From CAVSQX01 sp963730225 (GTDB taxonomy: Bacteria; Planctomycetota; Phycisphaerae; Tepidisphaerales; Tepidisphaeraceae): a stretch of DNA of 64,000 nt. The position numbers and the translations under genes are program-made. Position 1 is the stretch's first letter; each line of letters opens with the position of its first letter. The notes beneath the pieces were generated by a model. The model made no database searches. It saw only the letters and a program-made list of their open reading frames with translations, and was not told the origin of the DNA. Shown piece after piece: positions 46,403-54,517 of this stretch. The stretch spans positions 1,302,001-1,366,000 of the forward strand of contig CAVSQX010000004.1 in NCBI GenBank assembly GCA_963730225.1, in the 5' to 3' direction.

Positions 46403-47277
46403 CAATATCCCTGTGCCATCATCAGCAGTTTCCATACCGCCAGCGCAACCATGATCTGCGAGCAGGCAACCGTCGCCGGCGCCCGATCGAATCGCATGTA
46501 CCAGCGGTAGGCCAGCATCAGGCGATAGATCATCATCAAAACCAGCACGCCTGTTCCCCACGCCGCCGCGCCGCGGAACGGATCAAATCGCGTTCCCCAG
46601 CGCGTGATTCCCACCGTCGCGACGAGCAGCCCCAGCGTCGGAATCAGCCAGGCAATCAAACCCATGTCGCACGAGTAGACGACGCAGCGAAGCACATGAA
46701 CAAATCGCACCCGTGCCTTTCTCATCGACCATTGGAACACCAGCAAACCCGCGATCGTCAGCATCGGCCAGACCACCAGCACCAGGGAAAGCGTGCCGTA
46801 GCCGCCGCTATGCAAGTCGTCCGTCGCAACGATTCTCAATTGCGACCGAACCTGCATTCGGCTCCATCGCTGGATTCCGCCGTACCACGACATCGCCAGC
46901 ACCAACTGCTCGCTCAGAACCCCGATGCCCAGCGCCACGACCGGCAACGTCGTGAGCAGCCAGAACCAAACCAACCGCTTCGGATTCGACGGCTGGCTCG
47001 CGTGCAGCGACTTCCAGAACGAGCGCGGAAAGAACAACGTGGCAACCGCCGTGCGCCCAAACGACCAGATGTTGCGATTCGGATGATGCTCGAACAGAAA
47101 TGGATGCCGTCGTCGGCTCGGGTCGAGCAGTTCCCGCCAGTCAAACCGATATCCGCACTCCGGACAGCGCGGCTCGCTCAGCCCGCGCAGGTTGTATTCG
47201 CACATGGGACAATGCACGTCGCTGCCCGTCGCGCTCCAATCCGGCGCGGCGGCGGCGTGGTCGAGAGGGACGTCCAT
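46402..47277 (-). CDS. Zinc-ribbon membrane protein, copy 1
   Basis: About 291 residues. The N-terminus has a zinc ribbon, CPMCEYNLRGLSEPRCPEC, followed by FDWRELL and a hinge with FEHHPNRNIWSFGRT. The rest is four to six TM helices, including LVLVVWPMLTIAGLLVFQWS and the conserved MRKARVRFVHVLRCVVYSCD, which is also present in the neighbouring paralogue. The start ATG at 47277 comes eight bases after the Sua5 gene's stop; upstream frames are not conserved. The two proteins look like a tandem duplication, perhaps with divided roles. A family name could not be assigned. Confidence 0.78.
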   Translation of the reverse strand: MDVPLDHAAAAPDWSATGSDVHCPMCEYNLRGLSEPRCPECGYRFDWRELLDPSRRRHPFLFEHHPNRNIWSFGRTAVATLFFPRSFWKSLHASQPSNPKRLVWFWLLTTLPVVALGIGVLSEQLVLAMSWYGGIQRWSRMQVRSQLRIVATDDLHSGGYGTLSLVLVVWPMLTIAGLLVFQWSMRKARVRFVHVLRCVVYSCDMGLIAWLIPTLGLLVATVGITRWGTRFDPFRGAAAWGTGVLVLMMIYRLMLAYRWYMRFDRAPATVACSQIMVALAVWKLLMMAQGY

Positions 47278-47285
47278 GACAAAGC

Positions 47286-48251
47286 TTATGACGGAGTCGT
47301 CGCCCGGACGATGCGATCCCTCACCGCCGCCCACGCCGGCTCATCCGGGGGCATCTGCACATAAATCACCCTCAGTCCCATTTCATCCAGTCTTCTCAGC
47401 GCCGCATAAAACCCCCGCGCATACCCGCCCGGCTCCCCCGGCAACTCCATCCTCACACTTCCCTCCGCTTTCCCCGTTGAGCGTTGAGTGTTGAATTCTC
47501 CTGCGTCTCCCACCGCGATCACCCCAACCCCCGCCGCTTCCGTCGGCGGCTGCGAATCAAACCGCACCGCCTTCGTCCTCGGCGCATAATGTTTCCTCTG
47601 CATCCCCGGACTACTCGCCGCCAAACTCTCTTCAATCGAACCCACAAATCTCGCCACGTTTCCAACGACCGCCTCGATCTGACTCTGCGTAATCGTCCCC
47701 GGCCGCAGAATCGTCGGAATCTCACCGCTCAGATCCAGCACCGTCGATTCAATCCCGACGTCGCAGGATCCGCCATCGAGAATCATTTCCACCGCTTCGC
47801 CCAATTCCTCCCGCACATGCCGGGCCGTCGTCGGGCTCACGTGATCCGATTTATTCGCACTCGGCGCCGCGATCGGCCCGCCGAACGCACGCAGCAACTC
47901 CAGCGCCAGCGCATGCCGCGGAACCCGCAACGCCACCGTCGCTTTCCCCGCCGTCGCTTCATCCACGATGTTCGCCGATTTCTTGACCACCAGCGAGATC
48001 GGCCCCGGCCAGAATTCTTCCGCCACTCGCTGCGCCGCCGCCGGCCACTGGGCCGCACATTTCCCCGCCGCCGCGATATCCGCCACATGCACAATGAGTG
48101 GATTCGTCGTCGGCCTTCCCTTGATCTGAAAAATCCTCCGCACCGCCGCCGCATCGGTCGCATCGGCGCCCAGTCCGTAGACCGTCTCGGTCGCAAAGGC
48201 GACCACGCCGCCGCGTCGGAGAATCTCAACTGCTCGTGCAACGTCCGACAT
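47286..48251 (-). CDS. tsaC: L-threonylcarbamoyladenylate synthase (Sua5/YwlC/TsaC type)
   Basis: Makes threonylcarbamoyl-AMP, the first step of t6A modification at position 37 of tRNAs reading ANN. The YrdC domain has GVVAFATETVYGLGADATD, KGRPTTNPLIVHV, WPGPISLVVKKS and PIAAPSANKSDHVSPTTA, and the Sua5 C-terminal domain follows from about residue 210. Length (321) matches the two-domain Sua5 form. It diverges from the SulP gene across a 145-bp region that probably contains both promoters. It precedes the zinc-ribbon gene by eight bases. Confidence 0.94.
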   Translation of the reverse strand: MSDVARAVEILRRGGVVAFATETVYGLGADATDAAAVRRIFQIKGRPTTNPLIVHVADIAAAGKCAAQWPAAAQRVAEEFWPGPISLVVKKSANIVDEATAGKATVALRVPRHALALELLRAFGGPIAAPSANKSDHVSPTTARHVREELGEAVEMILDGGSCDVGIESTVLDLSGEIPTILRPGTITQSQIEAVVGNVARFVGSIEESLAASSPGMQRKHYAPRTKAVRFDSQPPTEAAGVGVIAVGDAGEFNTQRSTGKAEGSVRMELPGEPGGYARGFYAALRRLDEMGLRVIYVQMPPDEPAWAAVRDRIVRATTPS

Positions 48252-48395
48252 TTTTCTTGGCCCTCAGATGTGATGTTCCCCGCCGCCGCAAAATCCGCAA
48301 GTTTTGCAGCCAAGCTGGCCAGTCGCATCGATTCAACCGATACTATTACCGGCTGTCTGCGTCGGCCGATCTAACGTGAAAGGCGATTTCCGATC

Positions 48396-50099
48396 ATGAG
48401 CGTCGCGACTTCCTCCGCATCGAGCGGACTGGTTCCCAAATCCTTTTTGTGCGTGCGCGAATACTCCGCCCGAACTTTTCTCGCCGATCTGATCGCCGGC
48501 GTCACCGTCGGCCTGGTCGCCCTTCCGCTGGCGATGGCGTTTGCCATCTCCTCGGGCGTTCCGCCGCAGTACGGACTCTACACCGCCATCGTGGCCGGAT
48601 TCATCGTCTCAGCTTTCGGAGGTTCGCGCTTCCAAATCGCCGGGCCCACCGGCGCGTTCGTCGTCGTCATCTTTCAGATCATCGCCAAATACGGGCTCGA
48701 CGGCCTCTATATGTGCACGTTCATGGCCGGCATTTTGCTCATCCTGCTCGGCGTCACCGGCCTGGGCCTGGCCGTGAAATATATCCCGCGCCCCGTCGTC
48801 ATCGGATTCACCAACGGCATCGCCGTCTTGATCGCCAGCACCGAGATCAAGGATTTCTTCGGCCTCTCGGTCGACAAGGTGCCGGGCCAATTCCTAGGAC
48901 GCATCGCCGTTCTCGCCCAGCACTGGCACACGTTCTCCATCGCCGCCACCCTTCTGGCCGCGGCCGTCGTCGCCATCATCCTTCTGCTGCGCCGATTCGT
49001 CCCGCGTCTTCCCGGCTCCATCGTCGCGCTTTTGGCCATGACCGTTCTCGCCACCGCCTTGAAGTTGCCGATTGAAACGATTCAAACCCGCTTCGGCGGC
49101 ATCCCCGCCGGATTGCCCCACATCTCCATCCCGCACTTTCGCCCCGACCTGATCCTCACGCTTCTCTCTCCAGCCCTGACCGTCGCCATGCTGGGCGCGA
49201 TCGAATCGTTGCTGTCGGCGGTTGTCGCCGATCGCATGAGCGGCGACCGTCACGATCCCAATGTAGAACTGGTGGCGCAGGGCATCGCCAATCTGCTCTG
49301 TCCCCTGGTCGGCGGGCTGCCCGCCACCGGCGCGATCGCCCGCACCGCAACCAACATTCGCAGCGGCGGCAAAACCCCCGTCGCCGGCATAATCCACGCC
49401 CTCACGCTGGTCGCCGTCATCGCCCTGTTCGCCCCGCTGGCCCGCCACATTCCGCTTTGCGTGCTGGCCGGGATTCTCATGGTCGTCTGCTACAACATGG
49501 GCGAGTGGACGCAAATCCCCGAGATTCTCAAGCTGAGCAAGGCCGACATCGCGGTTTGGCTCATCACCTTTTCGCTCACCGTGCTGGCCGATCTTACCGT
49601 CGCCGTTGAAGCCGGTCTGATCCTGGCCGCCCTGCTTTACATCCGCAAGGTGACCGCCACCACAACCGTCTCCAAAGTCACCCAGCAATATGTCGATGCC
49701 GGTATTCCGCACAGCCTTCAGCTCAACCCGATTCCGCCGGGCGCGATCGCGTTCCGCATCCACGGGCCGTTCCTCTTTGGCGCTGCCGACAAGCTTTCGG
49801 TCATCGACGAATCCCTCGACACGCTTCCGCCGGTCGTGATTGTCCGCCTGCGCAACATGACCGCGATCGACGCCACCGGCTTGCATGCTTTGGAAGAGCT
49901 GGCGGATCGCCTTCGCCGATCGGGCCGCCAACTGATCGTTTGCGGCATGCGCGACCAGCCCGCCCGCCTGATGGCCCAGGCCGAATTTCACGATCACATC
50001 GGGCACGCCAACATCGTTCCCTCCCTCGCCGACGCCGTCCGCCGGGCGCGCGAGATTCTTGGCCAGCACTCTGCGTCATCCGGAATTCAGGTGGCGTGA
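48396..50099 (+). CDS. SulP-family anion transporter with STAS domain
   Basis: An inner-membrane anion carrier of the SLC26/SulP family, usually sulfate or bicarbonate. The N-terminal half has many helices; signature segments are GLVALPLAMAFAISSGVPPQ with YGLYTAIVAGF, SRFQIAGPTGAFVV and NIRSGGKTPVAGIIHA. The C-terminal STAS domain (AIDATGLHALEELADRL, ending near residue 560) is normal. Length 567 fits. The ATG at 48396 is preceded by a purine-poor CGATTTCCGATC. Substrate specificity is not visible from sequence. Confidence 0.93.
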   Translation: MSVATSSASSGLVPKSFLCVREYSARTFLADLIAGVTVGLVALPLAMAFAISSGVPPQYGLYTAIVAGFIVSAFGGSRFQIAGPTGAFVVVIFQIIAKYGLDGLYMCTFMAGILLILLGVTGLGLAVKYIPRPVVIGFTNGIAVLIASTEIKDFFGLSVDKVPGQFLGRIAVLAQHWHTFSIAATLLAAAVVAIILLLRRFVPRLPGSIVALLAMTVLATALKLPIETIQTRFGGIPAGLPHISIPHFRPDLILTLLSPALTVAMLGAIESLLSAVVADRMSGDRHDPNVELVAQGIANLLCPLVGGLPATGAIARTATNIRSGGKTPVAGIIHALTLVAVIALFAPLARHIPLCVLAGILMVVCYNMGEWTQIPEILKLSKADIAVWLITFSLTVLADLTVAVEAGLILAALLYIRKVTATTTVSKVTQQYVDAGIPHSLQLNPIPPGAIAFRIHGPFLFGAADKLSVIDESLDTLPPVVIVRLRNMTAIDATGLHALEELADRLRRSGRQLIVCGMRDQPARLMAQAEFHDHIGHANIVPSLADAVRRAREILGQHSASSGIQVA

Positions 50100-50462
50100 A
50101 TCCTCGGCCGCCTGTCGAACCTACATTCGGCTCGCCGTAAACCATGCACAGCTCAAAACGCCGCAGGCAGCTAATTCCTAAAGAGTGTCCCGCCGGCCGG
50201 AATGATTTTGGAAGCAGGCAATCTCGACAGAACTATCCGACGCCGAGTTATCGCGCCCGCCGCGAAGCCGGCACACCGGCCGTCCACTGGCCGGCGATCG
50301 ATTCATCGGTAAACTCGGACATGCTCTGGGCCGTCGACTGCGCCCGCTCAAACTAGGGACAGTCACCTATTTCCACCAAACTAGGGAGGGCAAACTAGAA
50401 GCCTGGAAAGTTGGCATACACCTTTCTGGTGGCCGCGCCTTACCGGCCCGAACTCGCTTGGC
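50100..50462. other. Gene-free 360-bp interval
   Basis: No supported gene. It contains a repeated AAACTAGGGA motif (near 50352 and 50379) and GGGACAGTCACCTATTTCC near 50355, a phrase similar to short repeats seen beside small transposase remnants in other genomes. The minus strand could give a short peptide, but it has no support. The DUF1080 gene ends at 50463 and the SulP gene ends at 50099, both pointing into the interval, so transcription may terminate here. Confidence 0.5.
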
Positions 50463-52157
50463 TCATGCCTGGGGCGCCACCCATATATTCCGAAACCTCA
50501 CCATCTGCCCATGATTCTGTAGCACCAGCGGCAATTTGTCCGGGTGGGCCACGTACGGCAGCCGCTGCAAATGCTCCGTCGGGCCGGTCAATTCAAACCC
50601 GTCCTGCACCTTCACTCCGTTCAGCCAAGCGCTCACCTTCGCCGGGCTGATGATCTTCCCATCCGAGCCGAAGACGGGCCGCTGGAACTCGATGTCATAG
50701 TAATTCCATTGTCCCGATGCCCGGCACGAATCCCACAGTGGCGGATTCTCCCCGTACACAGCTCCCGCCAACCCATCGGCGTAGGTCGGATTGTCCGTGT
50801 TATCCAGCACCTGCATCTCGTATTTCCCCATCAAATAAACTCCGCTGTTGGCCCGGGCCTGGTCGTTGCCCGTGGGGGGATTCGGACAGCAGAATTCCAC
50901 GTGCACCTTGCACGATCCAAACGCCTGCTTGCTCACCAGTTGCCAGTTCTGGGCCAACTGCACCGGCGTCAATTCACTGGTCAACAAGTTCCCCCCCGCT
51001 TTTTTCTGACCCTTTGGAAACGGCAAAATCTCCGCGAATCCGTCTTGGACTTTCCAATGCGGATCCATCCACGCCGACAAATCCTTCCCATCAAAAAGGA
51101 TCACCGCTCCGACCGGCGGCCTGGCACTCTGGGCCAAATCGGCCTCGCTCTCTGGTTCCATGCGTCCCGGCCTGGGCCGGGCACGATCGTTGACCTGCCA
51201 GCGCGCGTCATACTCGGCCTGCGTCGCCGGCACGGTCTCATCGGCTCCCAGCGGCCGCAATTCCATCTTGCGATACCAAACCTCCGACCCCTCCGCCTGA
51301 AACAAAATCCGCCCCTTGTTCAACGGCTCGCCGCTGTCGATGAACTTCACATCCGTGAACCGATTCACCACTCGCCCGTTGACGATGTGAACCGACGAAT
51401 TCCCTTTGGCAAAAATCTCCACCGTGTTCCAACCGCTCAGGCCGTCGGCCGTCTGGTCCTTGATCATCCGTCCATTGGTCACCTTCGGCCCGGCGGGAGT
51501 TGTCGTCGGTCCCGTCGCCGCGTCGGATAAATTCGCAGTCGAATTCTGGGCCGTCAGCGGCGCACCATTGCGAAACTTCACCTGGACTCCATTTGCATCG
51601 AACGTCAATTCCCCCCGGGCGTTCCCACGCGCTGATTTCACCGTCGTCCCCACTTCGATATTTTTTCCGACGATCCACAAATCCCCGGTGTCGCCTTCCT
51701 CCACCTGGCACTCCACCGAATCCGGCCAAACCTTGTCCGGCCCATTCACGAAATACAAACACCCCGCATCCCGCGGCGACTTCGTGCGCGGCGCATGCTT
51801 TTTCACGCCCCATTTGTATTCAAACCGCAACTGGAAATTCCCGTACTCCTTATCGGTGATGAAATATCCAAAATCCCGCCTCTCTGCTCTCACCGGCAAA
51901 TCCATCACATGCACCGCCGGGCTGCCATCCACCTGCTCGACTTTGAAATATCCCTCCGGATCGTTATCCAATCCCACCGTCTTGATAAACGTATGAAACC
52001 CCGCCAAATCCGTCCCATCAAACAGCGGCGTCCATCCTTCATTCGTCGCCGCCGGCCTGGTCGCACTTTCACTGGGCATCTGCGTTTGCGCGAACGCCCC
52101 CACTCCCAGCACCGCCGCGACAACAAACACCGCCAGGAATCTCATCGCATTGTTCAT
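50463..52157 (-). CDS. Two-domain DUF1080 (3-keto-disaccharide hydrolase-like) protein
   Basis: A secreted protein with a signal peptide starting at ATG 52157 (hydrophobic RFLAVFVVAAVLGVGAFAQT) and AAGGA nine bases upstream. Two DUF1080 concanavalin-like domains follow: one around residues 50-310 with WTPLFDGTDLAGFHTFI and one from about 355 with GAVILFDGKDLSAWMDP and WNYYDIEFQRPVF. Some family members hydrolyse 3-ketoglycosides; many have no proven activity. Such proteins are greatly expanded in planctomycetes and fit the polysaccharide-degrading theme of the alginate-lyase-like protein. The substrate is unknown. Confidence 0.88.
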   Translation of the reverse strand: MNNAMRFLAVFVVAAVLGVGAFAQTQMPSESATRPAATNEGWTPLFDGTDLAGFHTFIKTVGLDNDPEGYFKVEQVDGSPAVHVMDLPVRAERRDFGYFITDKEYGNFQLRFEYKWGVKKHAPRTKSPRDAGCLYFVNGPDKVWPDSVECQVEEGDTGDLWIVGKNIEVGTTVKSARGNARGELTFDANGVQVKFRNGAPLTAQNSTANLSDAATGPTTTPAGPKVTNGRMIKDQTADGLSGWNTVEIFAKGNSSVHIVNGRVVNRFTDVKFIDSGEPLNKGRILFQAEGSEVWYRKMELRPLGADETVPATQAEYDARWQVNDRARPRPGRMEPESEADLAQSARPPVGAVILFDGKDLSAWMDPHWKVQDGFAEILPFPKGQKKAGGNLLTSELTPVQLAQNWQLVSKQAFGSCKVHVEFCCPNPPTGNDQARANSGVYLMGKYEMQVLDNTDNPTYADGLAGAVYGENPPLWDSCRASGQWNYYDIEFQRPVFGSDGKIISPAKVSAWLNGVKVQDGFELTGPTEHLQRLPYVAHPDKLPLVLQNHGQMVRFRNIWVAPQA

Positions 52158-52369
52158 CTGATCAAATCCTTCGCACCGATGCGGCGAATTCAATTGAGAA
52201 TCGAGCCGATGGGCTCGGAGCGGGTCTTGCAGAACGCGACCATTTCGTGAATACCGAATGCGTTTTTGCGCCTCGTGGGACCGGCTTTATTCATTTGATT
52301 TCCGATTCCATTCCGGGGCGGCCTTACTGGACCTGATTGGTGGGGCGCCGGGGATAGTCACCTAAAAAC

Positions 52370-52768
52370 TCACACTCCGCTGCGCTTGGAGACAAATACG
52401 GTGCGCCGATCGACCAATGCGATCGGATTCCCAAACGGATCGTGCGCGTAGAACATCCGCTCGCCCCAAGGCTGGGTTTGGATTTTCTCGTCGAGCTGTG
52501 AGCAGCCGGCGCGGCGGGCGCGATCGAAGACGGTTTCCAGATCATCGACGGAAAAATAGACATGAGCGGGATTGGGCTTGGCGTCAAACCCGTCGCCGTC
52601 GGCGCGGGGATCGAAGCAGGCGAGAATCACGCCGTCGCAATCGAAATAGTGCCGGCCGGCGGAAACGCGCTCGCCGGGGATGCCCAGCAGCGCGGAATAA
52701 AATTCGGCGGCGCGATGGATGTCGCTGACGGGAAGAATCACACGATAAAGTTTGGGCGGTCGCGGCAT
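52370..52768 (-). CDS. VOC-superfamily (glyoxalase-like) protein
   Basis: A 132-residue vicinal-oxygen-chelate fold protein. It starts MPRPPKLYRVILPVSDIHRA, runs through AEFYSALLGIPGERVSAG, VYFSVDDLETVFDRA and ends near MFYAHDPFGNPIALVDRRT, the usual beta-alpha-beta-beta-beta ligand pattern with His/Glu positions not clearly assigned. Members act on glyoxal-like, dioxygenase or antibiotic substrates, so no reaction is proposed. The ATG at 52768 is selected because the longer upstream frame lacks VOC character. The next gene upstream ends two bases before it. Confidence 0.85.
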   Translation of the reverse strand: MPRPPKLYRVILPVSDIHRAAEFYSALLGIPGERVSAGRHYFDCDGVILACFDPRADGDGFDAKPNPAHVYFSVDDLETVFDRARRAGCSQLDEKIQTQPWGERMFYAHDPFGNPIALVDRRTVFVSKRSGV

Positions 52769-52770
52769 CG

Positions 52771-53061
52771 TCAACTTTCGGCTCGCGCGATTCCGGAATC
52801 GATCAGCCAATTCCGCGCCGCGGCGGCGTCGTTGCAGATCAGAAAAACTTCCTGCACCGTGCCCGTTCCGGTGTACAGACATTTCAGGCCGGCGGTCGTC
52901 GGATATTGAATTTTGAAGCTCGAGTTGCCTTTGCCGCGGCGAACCTTGATTCGTCCCGGCACGATTCGGCTGACGTACGGGCACTGCTTGACGATGCGAT
53001 CGAGAATTTCATCCAGCCCGCCGACGCGGCCGTGCTGTCGCTTGATTCGGCCGAACTTCAT
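52771..53061 (-). CDS. DUF2103-like small protein
   Basis: A 96-residue basic protein. Segments VSRIVPGRIKVRRGKGNSSF and QYPTTAGLKCLYTGTGTV followed by QEVFLIC recall DUF2103, a small conserved family annotated as metal-binding; this is recall without a profile search. It begins at ATG 53061 and ends two bases before the VOC ATG, so the two are probably cotranscribed. Nothing in the peptide suggests export or membrane insertion. Function unknown. Confidence 0.65.
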   Translation of the reverse strand: MKFGRIKRQHGRVGGLDEILDRIVKQCPYVSRIVPGRIKVRRGKGNSSFKIQYPTTAGLKCLYTGTGTVQEVFLICNDAAAARNWLIDSGIARAES

Positions 53062-53070
53062 GGCCCAAGC

Positions 53071-53394
53071 TTACCCGGCCCGGATGCACAGGAGAATTAT
53101 TCCCAGCATCATCAGCATGGTAACCGCAATGGCGACGATGGTGCCGGCGAACCAGGCGGGTCGGCGATGGAATCGGCCGGCGAGAATGAAGATCCAGCCC
53201 ATCGATACGGCGACGAGCAGGTCGGCGATCGTCGCCGCAGGCACGACCACGATGAGAACAACGTCGATGGTAAGTCTGGAAATCGCCAGCAGAGCGATCA
53301 GCAGCACGGCCGACAGAACCGCGGCGGCGACGGCGGTGAAAAATGGTCCGGGCGACGGAGGATTCTGCTTGACAGGCTGCGAAGTCGGGTTCAT
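53071..53394 (-). CDS. Small membrane protein, about three TM helices
   Basis: 107 residues with a proline-rich N-terminus (PTSQPVKQNPPSPG), then hydrophobic stretches VAAAVLSAVLLIALLAIS, VVLIVVVPAATIADLLVA and WFAGTIVAIAVTMLMMLGII. It ends nine bases before the DUF2103-like gene in the same orientation. No motif beyond hydrophobicity is seen. A different plus-strand frame over the region lacks TM character. Its role is unknown. Confidence 0.65.
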   Translation of the reverse strand: MNPTSQPVKQNPPSPGPFFTAVAAAVLSAVLLIALLAISRLTIDVVLIVVVPAATIADLLVAVSMGWIFILAGRFHRRPAWFAGTIVAIAVTMLMMLGIILLCIRAG

Positions 53395-53411
53395 CGGCGT
53401 AGGATATCGTC

Positions 53412-53768
53412 ATGCTGCGTCGATTGCTCGCCGGCTTTTCGATCGCCTCGCTGCTGCTGGGGGCGATTCTGCTTTTCTTCTGGTGGCGCAGCTTCGGACA
53501 TGTGGATCATTTTACATTGCCGGCCTGGAGCGGGACGCGATCGGAATTCACATCGCAGCGTGGCATCGTGATGGTCAGCAACAGCCGGAAATTAGGCGAT
53601 ATGATCGACACGCAATCCAGCTTTTACAGCTACCGTCAGATTTTGGCCTGTTGCATGATCATTCCCGCGCTGTGGCTGGCGATTTTTATTCGTGGCAAGC
53701 TTCCGCGGCCGGGGAAGGGGCCGCGCGGGAATCACTTGCCGGCTTCGCCACCTTCGGGGCGTTTTTGA
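53412..53768 (+). CDS. Small membrane protein typical of planctomycetes
   Basis: 118 residues. An N-terminal TM helix (SIASLLLGAILLFFWW) is followed by a soluble extracytoplasmic segment with an FTSQRGIVMVSNSR-type strand and a second TM region (ILACCMIIPALWLAIFI), then a proline-rich basic tail. The layout (helix, short soluble part beginning RSFGHVDHF, helix) recurs in planctomycete genomes, where the family has no named function. It diverges from the small TM protein and converges with the DUF3467 gene, overlapping it by 37 bp. Confidence 0.65.
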   Translation: MLRRLLAGFSIASLLLGAILLFFWWRSFGHVDHFTLPAWSGTRSEFTSQRGIVMVSNSRKLGDMIDTQSSFYSYRQILACCMIIPALWLAIFIRGKLPRPGKGPRGNHLPASPPSGRF

Positions 53769-54319
53769 TTTCGCACCTGATGCTGCTTCAAGCTGGCGGT
53801 CAGGGCGTTGAGAAATCGCGGCACCTGCTGGCAGGGCAGATAAATTCGCGCCGACACGGCCGAGGTGGGATAAAACCCGGTGATGAAATCCATGAAGAAT
53901 TCGGTGGGTGAATGGCCGATCAGCACGGAGTTGGCGTAAGTGCCGCTGAGCAGCTCATCGGGCAGGCGAAAGTTCTCATAGATTTCCTGAATCGTCGGCC
54001 GACGATCGGGAACGGGCCCTGGCACCGGCGGTGGAGGGCCGAAGGCCTTGGTATACATCTCCAGATTTTTCTGGAGCGCGTCGGCCAACTCGTTGACGGT
54101 TTGTGGAGTCAGTACCACGCGTGAGACCACCTGGTACGGCCGGGTGATCCCCTGGAGAAAATCGATGACGAATTCCTTGGGGCTGTCGAGAATCACCTGG
54201 CCGGTGCAGAAGATTCCCTTGCCGACTTTCTCCGGCACACGGGCAGCGACCGAACTGTGGCTGAAATTCTCGACCTTGGGTTTGTCATTCTCCAGCGGAT
54301 TGTTCGGTGGCTCGCTCAC
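53732..54319 (-). CDS. Duplicated DUF3467 protein
   Basis: 195 residues with two similar halves. The first has FCTGQVILDSPKEFVIDFLQ and RPYQVVSRVVLTPQTVNELA, and the second repeats NSVLIGHSPTEFFMDFITGF and SARIYLPCQQVPRFLNALT, the DUF3467 pattern of a strand followed by EFxxDF. A proline-rich linker (PPPPVPGPVPDRRP) lies between. DUF3467 proteins are small, cytosolic and uncharacterised; duplication into two copies in one chain is unusual. The start at 54319 is MSEPPNNPLEND. It is the last gene before tRNA-Tyr. Confidence 0.78.
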   Translation of the reverse strand: MSEPPNNPLENDKPKVENFSHSSVAARVPEKVGKGIFCTGQVILDSPKEFVIDFLQGITRPYQVVSRVVLTPQTVNELADALQKNLEMYTKAFGPPPPVPGPVPDRRPTIQEIYENFRLPDELLSGTYANSVLIGHSPTEFFMDFITGFYPTSAVSARIYLPCQQVPRFLNALTASLKQHQVRNQKRPEGGEAGK

Positions 54320-54350
54320 AGGCGCGGATCATAGCAGAAGGATCGAGTAT

Positions 54351-54422
54351 CGAGGATAGAAGATGGAGGATCACTCCAGCCGGTCTTCGCTATCCTCTAT
54401 CCTCCATCCTCCATCTTCGATA
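54351..54422. repeat. Imperfect polypurine/polypyrimidine inverted repeat upstream of tRNA-Tyr
   Basis: GAAGATGGAGGAT near 54360 faces ATCCTCCATCTTC near 54407, with further related GAGGATAGA and CTATCCTC copies. A long imperfect hairpin is possible. It lies just outside the island boundary. Confidence 0.6.
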
Positions 54423-54435
54423 TATTCCCCGCCAC

Positions 54436-54517
54436 GGGCGTGTACCTAAGTGGCCAAAAGGGGCGGACTGTAAATCCGCTGGCTCTGCCTTCGCAGGTTC
54501 GAATCCTGCCGCGCCCA
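54436..54517 (+). tRNA. tRNA-Tyr (GTA), likely integration target of the island
   Basis: A type-II tRNA with a long variable arm. The acceptor stem GGGCGTG pairs with CGCGCCC, the anticodon stem GCGGA/TCCGC encloses CTGTAAA (anticodon GTA), and the T arm is GCAGGTTCGAATCCTGC. The integrase frame on the opposite strand runs through its 3' half. This is the arrangement of elements that integrate at the 3' end of a tRNA gene and leave it intact. No copy of the 3' end is visible to the right. Confidence 0.95.

Noticed and set aside
45517..47364. 615-residue plus-strand frame
   Set aside because: Antisense to two zinc-ribbon genes with arginine, histidine and glutamine bias.
46402..48374. Plus-strand arginine-rich frames over the Sua5 and zinc-ribbon genes
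   Set aside because: Strongly biased composition and no family character; the minus-strand genes are clear.
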